From the NCBI RefSeq assembly GCF_000176515.1, contig NZ_ADAQ01000013.1:87361-151360 (forward strand): a stretch of DNA of 64,000 nt, in the 5' to 3' direction. The notes under the pieces are model-generated. The model was given only the letters and a program-made list of their open reading frames with translations. It did no database searches and was not told the origin of the DNA. Shown piece after piece: positions 55,077-63,753 of this stretch. The translations under genes were made by a program, and so were the position numbers. This DNA comes from Grimontia hollisae CIP 101886. Lineage in GTDB: Bacteria > Pseudomonadota > Gammaproteobacteria > Enterobacterales > Vibrionaceae. The first letter of the stretch is position 1, and every line of letters starts with the position of its first letter.

Positions 55077-55104
55077 CTTCACATTCTCATCTATCGATTC
55101 TTTT

Positions 55105-55123
55105 GAGAATGATAATGATTATT
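55105..55123 (-). promoter_or_regulatory. Fur box upstream of iucA
   Basis: GAGAATGATAATGATTATT matches the 19-bp Fur consensus GATAATGATAATCATTATC at 16 positions. Its edge lies about 28 bases before the iucA start, so iron-loaded Fur would repress the aerobactin operon. Confidence 0.88.
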
Positions 55124-55183
55124 ATTTGATCATGCAATGGCTTTGTCGCACATTTTTTATGCGAGGTTTAACGCGGAGGACGC

Positions 55184-55203
55184 AGCCCGACTCAGGCCGG
55201 GCT
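55184..55203 (-). terminator. Weak terminator-like hairpin after the fhuB-like gene
   Basis: AGCCCG (55184-55189) pairs with CGGGCT (55198-55203). No T-run follows on the minus strand, so it may only partly stop transcription into iucA. Confidence 0.35.
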
Positions 55204-55212
55204 GGTTTGATG

Positions 55213-57204
55213 TCAACGCCGGAGTAAATTCAGAAAGTAGGCTGCACCAATGATGGAGGCCAGCAATCCAGCCGGAAATTGCCAGGGAAACCAAAGGTTT
55301 CTGCCTACCCAATCAGCCATCACCAACAGTATCGCTCCCAGTATCGGGGCAATCATAAGCTGTTGTCTGGCGCTGTGCTGACCGAGCGATGTCGCCATAT
55401 GTGGCGCGAGTAAACCAATAAAACTGAGCGGCCCAATGGCAATGGTTGCGGCTGATGTCATGATGGCGGCGATCACAATAAGCACTTTTCTTGTGGCCTT
55501 GACGGACAACCCAAGGCTTTCTGACACTGTGTCGCCAAGGTTGATTACATCCAGCCAGCGCGAGAAAGCTACGGTGAAACTGCCAAACAGGATAAGGGTG
55601 ATAATCAATAGACCCACCGCCATCGTATCAGCCAGATACAGTGACCCAGACAGCCAACTCAGCAGCGATTTTACGCCTTCCTGACCCGATGCCATCGTCA
55701 GCCGGATGATGGCATCCGCCATTGCGCTTATCGCAATGCCAATCAGGATAAAGTGGGTAGGGGAGGCGGTTTTCTTTCGGCTAAACCAGAGAATCAATGC
55801 CATGACGGCAACAGCGCCAAGTGCGCCAAACAACAGTTGTTCCAGCCGTGACAGTGCGAGGCCGAATGCGGCAGCCAGAACAATCGCCAGGGCACATCCT
55901 GCACTGATCCCTAAAACCTCCGGGCTCGCCATGGGGTTACCGGTAAGGCGCTGTATCACACAACCGGCCATGGCAAGGCTGGCGCCAGCCAATGCAGCAA
56001 CGGCGATGCGAAACCCACGCAGGGAAAGCAAAGCCGGATCGATGCCGAACACCCACCCAGCGTCTGATTGTCCCCATGTCATGCTCACTGACACCGTGAA
56101 AACAAAAAACAGAACCAACAAAAGCGCCAGAGGTTTGAAAGGGAGTCGTTTACCTGGCTGATGCATTGTGTTTGCAGAGGAAAGGGCACTTCCCAACAAC
56201 CGGCGCTGAAGTAGATACAGCATAAATGGTGCGCCCAAAAGCGCGGTGACCGCACCGGTAGGGATCACATCTGCCACCCAGTGCGAGAGATTTTGCACTA
56301 ACAGATCTGCGCCAAGCAACAGCAGTGCGCCGATGCATGCCGACAGTGCTATCTGGCCCGGCAAACGCCGTGCGCCAAGTATTCGTGCTATTGCCGGTGA
56401 TACCAGACCGACGAAGCCGATGATGCCCACTTCGCTGACAACAGAAGCGGTCATCACGACGGACAGCGTTAATGCAGCCAACCGCACGCGCACCACTTTT
56501 GCGCCCAGCGAACCCGCAACAGTATCGCCCAATTGCAGCAAAGAGAGCGCGCGGCTTATTCCGGTGAGTAAGAGCACTGGGACAATCAAAAACGGCAACA
56601 GGCGTGTTACGCCTTGCCAGTCATTTTGTTCCAGTGCTCCCGCGCCCCATAGGAAAAGGTGGGTTAATGTCTGCTCGTTGACCAACACCAGCATCATGGT
56701 CACAGCACCAATAAACAAGGTTGTCACCATGCCGGACAGAATAAGGGACAGCGGTGAATAGGATTGTCGGGGAGTGATTGCAAATACCAGCAAGGTGGCG
56801 AGCAACCCACCAGTGAACGCAGAGAGATAAAGGCTTAACCCCGCCGTGGCAGAGAAAAAAAGTGTTCCCGTGACCAGCCCAAGCTCCGCGCCAGCGGCGA
56901 CGCCCAGTGTGGTGGGGGAAGCCAGAGGGTTATTGAGCACAAAGCGCATGACGCAACCGGCTATCGCCAACGCTGCACCACATAGTATCGCCATTGCCAG
57001 ACGTGGCAGGTAACTGTAGTGGATGATGATTTGCCGGTAATCTTCTTCGTCGGGTGACAGAATGGCGCCCAGCCAGTCTGTTGCGGTAAGGGGATAGGGC
57101 GCGCTGGTGTAAATAAGCAGAAGAATCAGTGAAAGGATCGTCACTACCATTCCTGTCACGCGATATGGATGATTGGCAGGGTTTGGATAGGGAAGGGTAT
57201 TCAT
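55213..57204 (-). CDS. fhuB: Fused double-domain siderophore ABC permease (FhuB/VatB-like)
   Basis: 663 residues made of two FecCD domains, each with about ten membrane segments. Repeat 1 contains LAIAGCVMRFVLNNPLASPTTLGVAAGA and VGIIGFVGLVSPAIAR; repeat 2 contains LAMAGCVIQRLTGNPMASPEVLGISAGC and IGPLSFIGLLAPHMA. FhuB-type fusion replaces a permease dimer. It imports hydroxamate or citrate-hydroxamate siderophores. The ATG overlaps the binding-protein gene stop by 4 bases. The order fhuC-D-B equals the VatCDB transporter next to aerobactin genes in Vibrio vulnificus. Confidence 0.9.
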   Translation of the reverse strand: MNTLPYPNPANHPYRVTGMVVTILSLILLLIYTSAPYPLTATDWLGAILSPDEEDYRQIIIHYSYLPRLAMAILCGAALAIAGCVMRFVLNNPLASPTTLGVAAGAELGLVTGTLFFSATAGLSLYLSAFTGGLLATLLVFAITPRQSYSPLSLILSGMVTTLFIGAVTMMLVLVNEQTLTHLFLWGAGALEQNDWQGVTRLLPFLIVPVLLLTGISRALSLLQLGDTVAGSLGAKVVRVRLAALTLSVVMTASVVSEVGIIGFVGLVSPAIARILGARRLPGQIALSACIGALLLLGADLLVQNLSHWVADVIPTGAVTALLGAPFMLYLLQRRLLGSALSSANTMHQPGKRLPFKPLALLLVLFFVFTVSVSMTWGQSDAGWVFGIDPALLSLRGFRIAVAALAGASLAMAGCVIQRLTGNPMASPEVLGISAGCALAIVLAAAFGLALSRLEQLLFGALGAVAVMALILWFSRKKTASPTHFILIGIAISAMADAIIRLTMASGQEGVKSLLSWLSGSLYLADTMAVGLLIITLILFGSFTVAFSRWLDVINLGDTVSESLGLSVKATRKVLIVIAAIMTSAATIAIGPLSFIGLLAPHMATSLGQHSARQQLMIAPILGAILLVMADWVGRNLWFPWQFPAGLLASIIGAAYFLNLLRR

Positions 57205-58133
57205 TTCTCAGCATTCCCAATCAGGTTTGCTGTGATCTCATTGCTCATCCGCTGGGCTGAGATCAAGCCGCCAAACGTCCAGATTGGGGGAAGGGCAATG
57301 ACGTTGTTTTCCCGGCTAAAACGCATGGCTTTCCAGAGCGGTGTTGAGAAAATGGCCTTTCTCTGCGCGTCATCCAAGGACTCCAGATACACCACTGTTG
57401 CTTGTTGGTGCTTTGCCAGTGCCTCAATCCCTGATGATGAAAAGCCCCAGTTGTTGGTCTTTTCCTGCCAACTGTTCCTTAGCCCGAGCTCAACAACAAT
57501 GTCATTGGCGAGCGAACCTTCGCCGTGGATCCGCACATGAGTGTTGCCGATAAAGCGGATAACAACCAGGGGCAGGTTTGCCATACCGGCTTCGTGGAGT
57601 TTGGCGTTATTTTGCTGAAAAATGTGCTGTGCTGCATTGATGACGTCGTGGGAAACGTCTTCTTTGCCAAAAATACTTCCCACCGTTACTGTCATGGTTC
57701 TCAGTGCTTTTAAGGGTTTCTTTTCTCCGTTAAAGACGTTGAATGCCACTGTTGGGGCTATCTTTGCCAGTGCCGGATAGACGGCGGCATGAGCTTCGTT
57801 AATCACAATGAGATCGGGTTTCAACGCCGTAATGGACTCCAGATTCGGCTCGCGGCGTGAACCGACATCTTTCACTGTATCCGGCAAGGCAGGAAACGCG
57901 ACCCAATGCCGGTAACCGTCTGTATCTGCGATAGCAAAGGGTGTGATGCCGAGCGACAGCAGGGTTTCTGTACTTACCCAGTCAAGGGCGACGACCCGTT
58001 GCGGTATGTTGGGTATTTCTGTCTCACCAAGGTCATGTTTAACGGTGAGCGCAAAAGCATGGGAAAAAAAGAATAAAGATAGGCAAACAACGCGTCTCAC
58101 AATGTCGCTCCATTGACAGTGGGGGTTACCGGA
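57201..58133 (-). CDS. fhuD: Siderophore-binding periplasmic protein (FhuD/VatD-like)
   Basis: 310 residues. A hydrophobic N-terminal signal (VCLSLFFFSHAFA) leads into a class III binding fold, with PQRVVALDWVSTETLLSLGITPFAIAD, GSRREPNLESITALKPDLIVI and the C-terminal lobe WKAMRFSRENNVIALPP. Delivers ferric aerobactin (or another hydroxamate) to the FhuB-like permease. I start at ATG 58133, which overlaps the ATPase gene by 8 bases; a longer frame runs to 58190 but lies further inside that gene. Confidence 0.85.
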   Translation of the reverse strand, partial: SGNPHCQWSDIVRRVVCLSLFFFSHAFALTVKHDLGETEIPNIPQRVVALDWVSTETLLSLGITPFAIADTDGYRHWVAFPALPDTVKDVGSRREPNLESITALKPDLIVINEAHAAVYPALAKIAPTVAFNVFNGEKKPLKALRTMTVTVGSIFGKEDVSHDVINAAQHIFQQNNAKLHEAGMANLPLVVIRFIGNTHVRIHGEGSLANDIVVELGLRNSWQEKTNNWGFSSSGIEALAKHQQATVVYLESLDDAQRKAIFSTPLWKAMRFSRENNVIALPPIWTFGGLISAQRMSNEITANLIGNAEK

Positions 58134-58893
58134 CATAAGCAATCGGTTGGCCATTTTCAGGATGGGGAAAAAAGCCGAGGGGGATGTCATAGATTGCTTC
58201 GAGTATGGGTTGGCTCATCAGGGATTGGGCATCGCCTTGCGCCATGATTTTTCCGCTATGCAAGGCAACAAGTGTGTCGCTGTAGCGGGCGGCGAGGTTG
58301 ATGTCGTGTAAGACCATAACGACGGTTAGGTTACGTTCCCGGTTGAGCTTTCTTATCAGTGACAGCAATTCATATTGGTGGGCGACATCCAGCGCTGAGG
58401 TTGGCTCGTCGAGTAAGAGGCATTCGCTTTGCTGGGCGAGAAGCATGGCAACCCAGACGCGCTGGCGTTCACCGCCTGAGAGCGTGCTGACAAACCGATC
58501 AGCCAAGGTGCTGACACCCACCGCATTCATCGCTTGAGCAATAATGTCGTCGTCATGTTCGTCGTACCTGCCGAGTGCTCCTTTCCACGGATAGCGACCA
58601 AGCCTGACCAACTCATACACGGTAATGCTGTCTGTGATAGGGGGATCTTGGGGTAAATACGCGACGCGGCGTGAGTAGTCCCGGGAAGAAAACGCACTCA
58701 ATGGCATACCTGCCAGCTGAATGTCGCCACTGGAGGGCAATATGTTGCGGCTTAATAGCTTAATCAGTGTCGATTTCCCGCTGCCGTTGTGGCCAAGCAG
58801 TGTGGTAATCCTTCCCGCCGGGATGGTGAGTGACACCGGGTGAAGAATGGTTTTCTCTGGCACCGAATAACTGACCGCGTTAAGTGAAAACAT
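58126..58893 (-). CDS. fhuC: Siderophore ABC transporter ATPase (FhuC/VatC-like)
   Basis: 255 residues. Walker A is GHNGSGKST, the signature LSGGERQRVWVAMLLAQ, Walker B CLLLDEPTSALDV, and the switch His MVLHDINLAARYSD. Typical length for FhuC/FecE. It is the first gene of fhuC-D-B on the minus strand. Its start lies about 40 bases from a Fur-box-like site shared with the divergent exporter gene, so import and export should be induced together under iron limitation. Confidence 0.92.
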   Translation of the reverse strand: MFSLNAVSYSVPEKTILHPVSLTIPAGRITTLLGHNGSGKSTLIKLLSRNILPSSGDIQLAGMPLSAFSSRDYSRRVAYLPQDPPITDSITVYELVRLGRYPWKGALGRYDEHDDDIIAQAMNAVGVSTLADRFVSTLSGGERQRVWVAMLLAQQSECLLLDEPTSALDVAHQYELLSLIRKLNRERNLTVVMVLHDINLAARYSDTLVALHSGKIMAQGDAQSLMSQPILEAIYDIPLGFFPHPENGQPIAYVR

Positions 58894-58929
58894 AGAAGTG
58901 CGTCCATCTGGAATAATACGATTTCCAAT

Positions 58930-58948
58930 CTAAATGATAATGATTTGC
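58930..58948. promoter_or_regulatory. Fur-box-like site between fhuC and the MFS exporter gene
   Basis: AATGATAAT (58933-58941) followed by GATTTGC matches 13 of 19 positions of the Fur consensus. It is placed between two divergent iron-uptake genes. One site may serve both promoters. Confidence 0.7.
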
Positions 58949-58976
58949 ATGTGTATTGTATTTGTATTTAAATCAT

Positions 58977-60221
58977 ATGTCACCCAATGTAAAAGATTGT
59001 TTGAGCGATGTTATGCGTACACCGTTATCGAAAAACCAAGAGAGGAAGGGGGTTAAAGCCTCAGCCACGGTGATCGCCAGTATTGCTGCGCTGATGGGAT
59101 TAGGGCAGGGCGGATTATTGGTCTCTTTGCCCGTTTTAGTGTCAGAAACGCAACTGAGCCTGACTGTCTGGAGCATTGTGATAGCCACAGGGAGTGTGTT
59201 TTTCCTACCCGCCTCCCCTTATTGGGGGCGACAAAGTGACCTCAATGGCCCCAAACCGATTGTGTTACAGGCGTTGGTGGGGTTTGGCATGAGCTTCGGC
59301 TTGCTGTATGTCTTTATCCGTTTCACAAACACATCAAACCTTCCAGATGCCTGGGTGATAGCAGGATTAGTTACGGCCCGGATTGTGTATGGGCTGACTG
59401 TGGCGGGAATGGTGCCCGCGGCGCAGCATTGGGCGGTGTTGTTAAAAGGGGAAGAAAAACGTCTGGAAGCGATCACCACCATCAGTGCCGGGATGAGCAC
59501 CGGACGGCTGCTTGGGCCGCTGCTTGCGATTGCATTATTAAACATCCATCCCTTAGCGCCACTTATCACGCTGACGATGTTGCCTTTTATTGGGTTGTTG
59601 ATTGTAAAAAGCCTGCCAGATCCGGGAAGACAAACCCACACACAGACAAAACCGTCTGCGCCAGTTTTACCGCCTTGGCGAGCCGTTCCGTTTTTGTTTA
59701 TCGCGATGCTTGGAAGCGCAGCCCTTGCGCTGATGCAATATACGCTTACCCCCATGTTGCAAGTGGCAACCGAGTGGTCAGTTTCTGATATTTCAAACGC
59801 AGTCGGGATGCTGTTGACAGTAAGTGCAGCGATAACGTTGACGACACAGATACTGGTGATAAAACGCCAACGCCTTTCAGCCCGCCGGATGCTAGTGGCT
59901 GGTGCCGTGTTGATGCTGTCTGGCTACACCTTGTTTCTTAGCCTGCATTGGCCAGTGCTGGTTCTGGCAGTGGGTCTGGTTGCTGCTGGTGGAGCGTTAT
60001 TCGTACCCGCTTATGTCTCTGAAGCAACATCCCGCACGGTCGCCCAACAAGGCACAATGGCGGGGTATATTGCAATGTCCCATACCCTGGGGTATGGGCT
60101 GAGCGCGTTGCTGGTCATGAGCCTGGCTTTTGGGGTTGTTATCCCTATAGGAATAAATATTACCCTGAGCGGAATAATTCTCTTCGTTTCTGTAGTGTTG
60201 TACTTAAAGCCAAGACAATAA
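58977..60221 (+). CDS. MFS transporter, probable aerobactin exporter (ShiF/IucX-like)
   Basis: 414 residues with 12 membrane segments. The loop after the second segment is YWGRQSDLNGPKPIVL (MFS motif A-like). AGMSTGRLLGPLLA is an antiporter-type motif C region. It is divergent from the fhuC-D-B and iuc genes behind a shared Fur-like site. In E. coli shiF next to iucABCD encodes an MFS protein linked to aerobactin release, and this is the natural counterpart. The start could be ATG 58977 or 59013; neither has a strong ribosome-binding site. Confidence 0.78.
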   Translation: MSPNVKDCLSDVMRTPLSKNQERKGVKASATVIASIAALMGLGQGGLLVSLPVLVSETQLSLTVWSIVIATGSVFFLPASPYWGRQSDLNGPKPIVLQALVGFGMSFGLLYVFIRFTNTSNLPDAWVIAGLVTARIVYGLTVAGMVPAAQHWAVLLKGEEKRLEAITTISAGMSTGRLLGPLLAIALLNIHPLAPLITLTMLPFIGLLIVKSLPDPGRQTHTQTKPSAPVLPPWRAVPFLFIAMLGSAALALMQYTLTPMLQVATEWSVSDISNAVGMLLTVSAAITLTTQILVIKRQRLSARRMLVAGAVLMLSGYTLFLSLHWPVLVLAVGLVAAGGALFVPAYVSEATSRTVAQQGTMAGYIAMSHTLGYGLSALLVMSLAFGVVIPIGINITLSGIILFVSVVLYLKPRQ

Positions 60222-60287
60222 TGTTTGTTTAAATGCCGCGTATATTGGGTGATATCTCCGGTGCTTATCCTCATACTAAGTGAATTT

Positions 60288-60327
60288 AAAGCCACCAGCG
60301 CAACTTTCCGTCTGCGCTGGCGGCTTT
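60288..60327. terminator. Bidirectional terminator between the exporter and the GH127 gene
   Basis: AAAGCCACCAGCGCA (60288-60302) pairs with TGCGCTGGCGGCTTT (60313-60327) with one mismatch and a 10-base loop. It has As on one side and Ts on the other. Confidence 0.82.
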
Positions 60328-60375
60328 ACTGATAGGCATTACTCCAGAGTGTCTTTTGGCGTTGATGTTAGCCAG

Positions 60376-62358
60376 TTATTTTTCGTTTATCCAAACTCGC
60401 ATTTCACCTTCCCCTCGATTTGCCCACGCGTAGTACGGTATCAAGGTGATATCGCAGGTTTTCTCTTGCGGCGTGTATGGATATTGGTGATATAACGCTT
60501 GATGAGGCGCGTCTTGAATGACCACTTTAGATCCACTTGCTTTTAGCAATACGCTGCCGGCAAACAACCCTTCGCCATCAACTTCTTTTAGACCAGATTT
60601 GGCGTCAACCTTAATAGTGTGTAACGCTTCGCCGTTGTCTGCTTGTTCGATACAGTAAACGAAAGGCCCACGCTGCACGGCGACTTTACCAAAGTTGGCG
60701 CTTAGCAGAGGGTTCGCTTGGATAAAGAACGCTTCCATGGGTAGCGTCACTTCAATCTTATCACCGGTATTCCAAGTGTTGGTGATGTATAGATACCCAC
60801 GTTTACTGTCGGCGTTGACGTCGATGGCTTTGCCATTTAACGTCGCGCTCATATTGGCGCACCAGCTTGGAATGCGCACCGCAATCGTACCGTTGACCTG
60901 ATTGGCGTCTTTCACGTTTATCGACACTTTATCGCTTTGTGGGATATTGGCATCAATACTCAGCGTGATGGGTTGCTGGTTTAGCTCCAGTTTGGCTTCA
61001 TTGGAGATAAACAGGTTCAACAGCGCCACATCTTCTTTGACGGTGAAAATGTACTGACCCAAAGACGCCAGTGTACGAGCGACGTTGGTTGGGCAGCATG
61101 AACAGCCAAACCATGCCTGACGTACCGGTTTGACGTGATCATACTTATGGTTTGCATGAATCACTTTCGGCGTGACTTCCAGTGGATTGACGTAGAAGAA
61201 GTGCTTTCCGTCTAACGCCATACCCGCAAGGATGGTGTTGTACAGCGCGCGTTCCATGATGTCGCCGTACTCGCCGTCGCTCTCGATTTGCAGCATACGG
61301 TTGGCAAACATCAGCAAACCTACCGATGCACAGGTCTCGGTATATGCGGTGTCGTTTGGTAAGTCATAGTCGGTAGTGAACGCTTCTCCGCGGCTTTGAG
61401 AACCAATCGCGCCAGTAATGTACATCTGTTTGTCGATGACGTTACGCCACAGGTCCTTACACCAACTGAACTTCTCTTGGTCTTTCGACAATCGCGCCAG
61501 ATGCGCCACCCCCGCCAGTAAGTAAACGAAGCGAACTGCGTGGCCAATCGCCTCTTTTTGTTCGCTTAAATGCTTATGCGCTTGGCTGTAGGTTTTGTCT
61601 TTGATCATCCATGACGGACCGTGGTCGTTGTAATGATAACTACCATCACGTTTGGCTTGTTCTTGATCATAGAAATGCGGGTTTTGTTCTTTGCCGCGCT
61701 GCTCAATAAAGAAGTTTGCCAGATCAGAGTAACGTTGGTTGCCTGTCACTTCGTATAGACGCATCAACGCCAGTTCTATTTCTGGGTGACCTGGATAGCC
61801 TTGTATTTGGTCTTCTTCAGGACCAAAAGTGTCGGCTATATGGTCGGCAAACTTGCAAGAGATGTTAAGTAGCTTATCTTTGCCTGTCGCTTGATAGTAA
61901 GCCACTGCCGCCTCAAACAAATGCCCCGCGCAATACAACTCGTGGCATTCACACAGGTCTTTCCAGCGATTCTCTGGCTCTTTGATGGTGAAATACGTAT
62001 TGAGGTAGCCGTTGTCGTCTTGCACGATAGCGAGTAAGTCGACGATGTCATCGATGGTTTTTTCCAACACTGGGTCTGGATGCTTAGCCAGAATGTACGC
62101 TGCGGACTCTAACCATTTGGTTACATCACTGTCTTGGAAAACCATGCCGTGGAATTCACCATCTTGCAGACCTGCCGCAATCGCGTAGTTGTCAATAGCA
62201 TGGCTTGGCTCTGCACCTTCAATATTGTCATTCAGCGCATCCCATTGATATGGGATCACAACATCTTTCACCAGCTTTTGATAGTTGAGCCAAAAATCAT
62301 CTTTTATATCAATATCTTGTAATGATATTTCAAGTGGTTTGATAGAAGTCATTTTCAT
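60376..62358 (-). CDS. GH127-family glycosidase (beta-L-arabinofuranosidase-like)
   Basis: 660 residues in the DUF1680/GH127 pattern. ECHELYCAGHLFEAAVAYYQATGK and GHPEIELALMRLYEVTGNQRYSDLA lie in the (alpha/alpha)6 barrel. TYTETCASVGLLMFANRML-like sequence contains the Glu of the zinc site, and FGCSCCPTNVARTLASLGQYIF contains the three clustered Cys that bind zinc and include the nucleophile of the family. The C-terminal half holds beta domains (RIPSWCANMSATLNG). No signal peptide, so it acts in the cytoplasm on imported sugars. It lies 12 bases after the sugar symporter gene. ATG 62358 was chosen; 62352 is an alternative. Confidence 0.85.
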   Translation of the reverse strand: MKMTSIKPLEISLQDIDIKDDFWLNYQKLVKDVVIPYQWDALNDNIEGAEPSHAIDNYAIAAGLQDGEFHGMVFQDSDVTKWLESAAYILAKHPDPVLEKTIDDIVDLLAIVQDDNGYLNTYFTIKEPENRWKDLCECHELYCAGHLFEAAVAYYQATGKDKLLNISCKFADHIADTFGPEEDQIQGYPGHPEIELALMRLYEVTGNQRYSDLANFFIEQRGKEQNPHFYDQEQAKRDGSYHYNDHGPSWMIKDKTYSQAHKHLSEQKEAIGHAVRFVYLLAGVAHLARLSKDQEKFSWCKDLWRNVIDKQMYITGAIGSQSRGEAFTTDYDLPNDTAYTETCASVGLLMFANRMLQIESDGEYGDIMERALYNTILAGMALDGKHFFYVNPLEVTPKVIHANHKYDHVKPVRQAWFGCSCCPTNVARTLASLGQYIFTVKEDVALLNLFISNEAKLELNQQPITLSIDANIPQSDKVSINVKDANQVNGTIAVRIPSWCANMSATLNGKAIDVNADSKRGYLYITNTWNTGDKIEVTLPMEAFFIQANPLLSANFGKVAVQRGPFVYCIEQADNGEALHTIKVDAKSGLKEVDGEGLFAGSVLLKASGSKVVIQDAPHQALYHQYPYTPQEKTCDITLIPYYAWANRGEGEMRVWINEK

Positions 62359-62370
62359 GATTAAACCCAA

Positions 62371-63753
62371 TTAAATAGGTGCTTGACCCGTTTCTAATTT
62401 TTTCATTGCTAAGCGGGAAAGCAGTTCTTTATCGACAAAGAAACGTTTCACTGTCAGAGCAAGGAGTAAATGCAGTACGCCTGGAATAACAGTTGAAAGT
62501 AATGAGATGCCTTGCAGCGAAAGCGGAGTTTGGTTTTCTGCTCCTGCAGAGTAAGACACTGCAACCAATACGCCGCTGATGATAAGTCCAGATAGCGCCC
62601 AGGCGAGTTTTATAAAGAAGAGGTTAAACGCGAAGTTCATGCCGGATGTCCTGACCCCAGTCTTTAATACGCCGTATTCGTCGGCAAACGCAACCATGGT
62701 GAAGTGTAGTGGAAGGGCAAAACCAAACACCACACAACAGATGAAGACCAGGCCAAGCCATAGGGTTGGATTGTCACCCGGTACAAAGTACACCACAAAG
62801 TGAGCCACAGCGAGGATCGCGTTAATAGCAAAGTAGATGTCTCGCACTTTAAAACGCTGGGTGAAGTAAGGAAGAATCAACGCGCCGATAATGCCGCCTA
62901 GTGTTGCCAGACCAAAGAACCAAGATACGTAAGATCCGCCTTCATTCAGTACGTAGGTAATGAAGTACATCGCTGCACCGCCTTTGGTGTTGAAGATGGT
63001 GATCAGCAGTAGCGACATGATGAATGTGAGGATTAACTGGTCGTTTTGACGGATGTTTTTCAGGTTCTTCTTCAGATCAAACTTGGTTGTTTTTGTTTTG
63101 ATATATTCTTTGGTGTTGAAAAAGCAGAAAAGGATCATCAGCATTGCCGCAAATGCGAGGATACCGACACCGATTTGATAGCCCAATGCCTGGTCACCTT
63201 CGCCAAAATAAGTGACCAGGAAGGGGAGGCCAGCAGAGACAGCAAAACCCGCCACGCCTGAGATCGCAAAACGGTAAGACTGGCAAGAAATTACTTCCGC
63301 TGGGTTATCTGTGATGCGGGTGATCAGTGCGCAATAAGGCACGTTGTTGAGTGTGTAAAGCAGCGATAAGCCAAAGTAAGTGACAATGGCGTAGAACACT
63401 TTCCATCCGTAAGAAAGGTCAGGGACGGTAAAAGTCATAATACAGATAAGTGCGAGTGGTACCGCGGTCCATAAGATAAATGGGCGAAACTTGCCCTGTT
63501 TGGTTTCTGTTTTATCTGCAATTACGCCGACGATAGGATCGGTGATGGCGTCAAAAATGCGCAAGACGACGAAAATTGTTCCGACGATTGCCGGTGTTAA
63601 ACCAAAAATGTCGGTATAGAAGAATGTGAGGAAATTAGAAATCAAGCCGGTGATGACCGTACCGCCAGCATCACCAAACCCGTACCCCATCCTTTCGCGG
63701 ATCTTTAATCCATCTCTTTGTACTGGTGGAGATATCACCTGCACATTTTCCAT
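62371..63753 (-). CDS. GPH-family (MelB-like) sugar:cation symporter
   Basis: 460 residues, 12 membrane segments. Starts MENVQVISPPVQRDGLKIRE and continues with MGYGFGDAGGTVITGLISNF, RIFDAITDPIVGVIADKTETKQGKFRPFILW (the GPH sugar/cation site with the conserved Asp pair) and the central GEGDQALGYQIGVG loop. Imports oligosaccharides or glycosides with Na+ or H+. Paired with the cytoplasmic GH127 enzyme, it probably takes up arabinofuranose-containing oligosaccharides. GAGGTAA precedes the ATG. The regulator is beyond the window edge or absent. Confidence 0.88.
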   Translation of the reverse strand: MENVQVISPPVQRDGLKIRERMGYGFGDAGGTVITGLISNFLTFFYTDIFGLTPAIVGTIFVVLRIFDAITDPIVGVIADKTETKQGKFRPFILWTAVPLALICIMTFTVPDLSYGWKVFYAIVTYFGLSLLYTLNNVPYCALITRITDNPAEVISCQSYRFAISGVAGFAVSAGLPFLVTYFGEGDQALGYQIGVGILAFAAMLMILFCFFNTKEYIKTKTTKFDLKKNLKNIRQNDQLILTFIMSLLLITIFNTKGGAAMYFITYVLNEGGSYVSWFFGLATLGGIIGALILPYFTQRFKVRDIYFAINAILAVAHFVVYFVPGDNPTLWLGLVFICCVVFGFALPLHFTMVAFADEYGVLKTGVRTSGMNFAFNLFFIKLAWALSGLIISGVLVAVSYSAGAENQTPLSLQGISLLSTVIPGVLHLLLALTVKRFFVDKELLSRLAMKKLETGQAPI

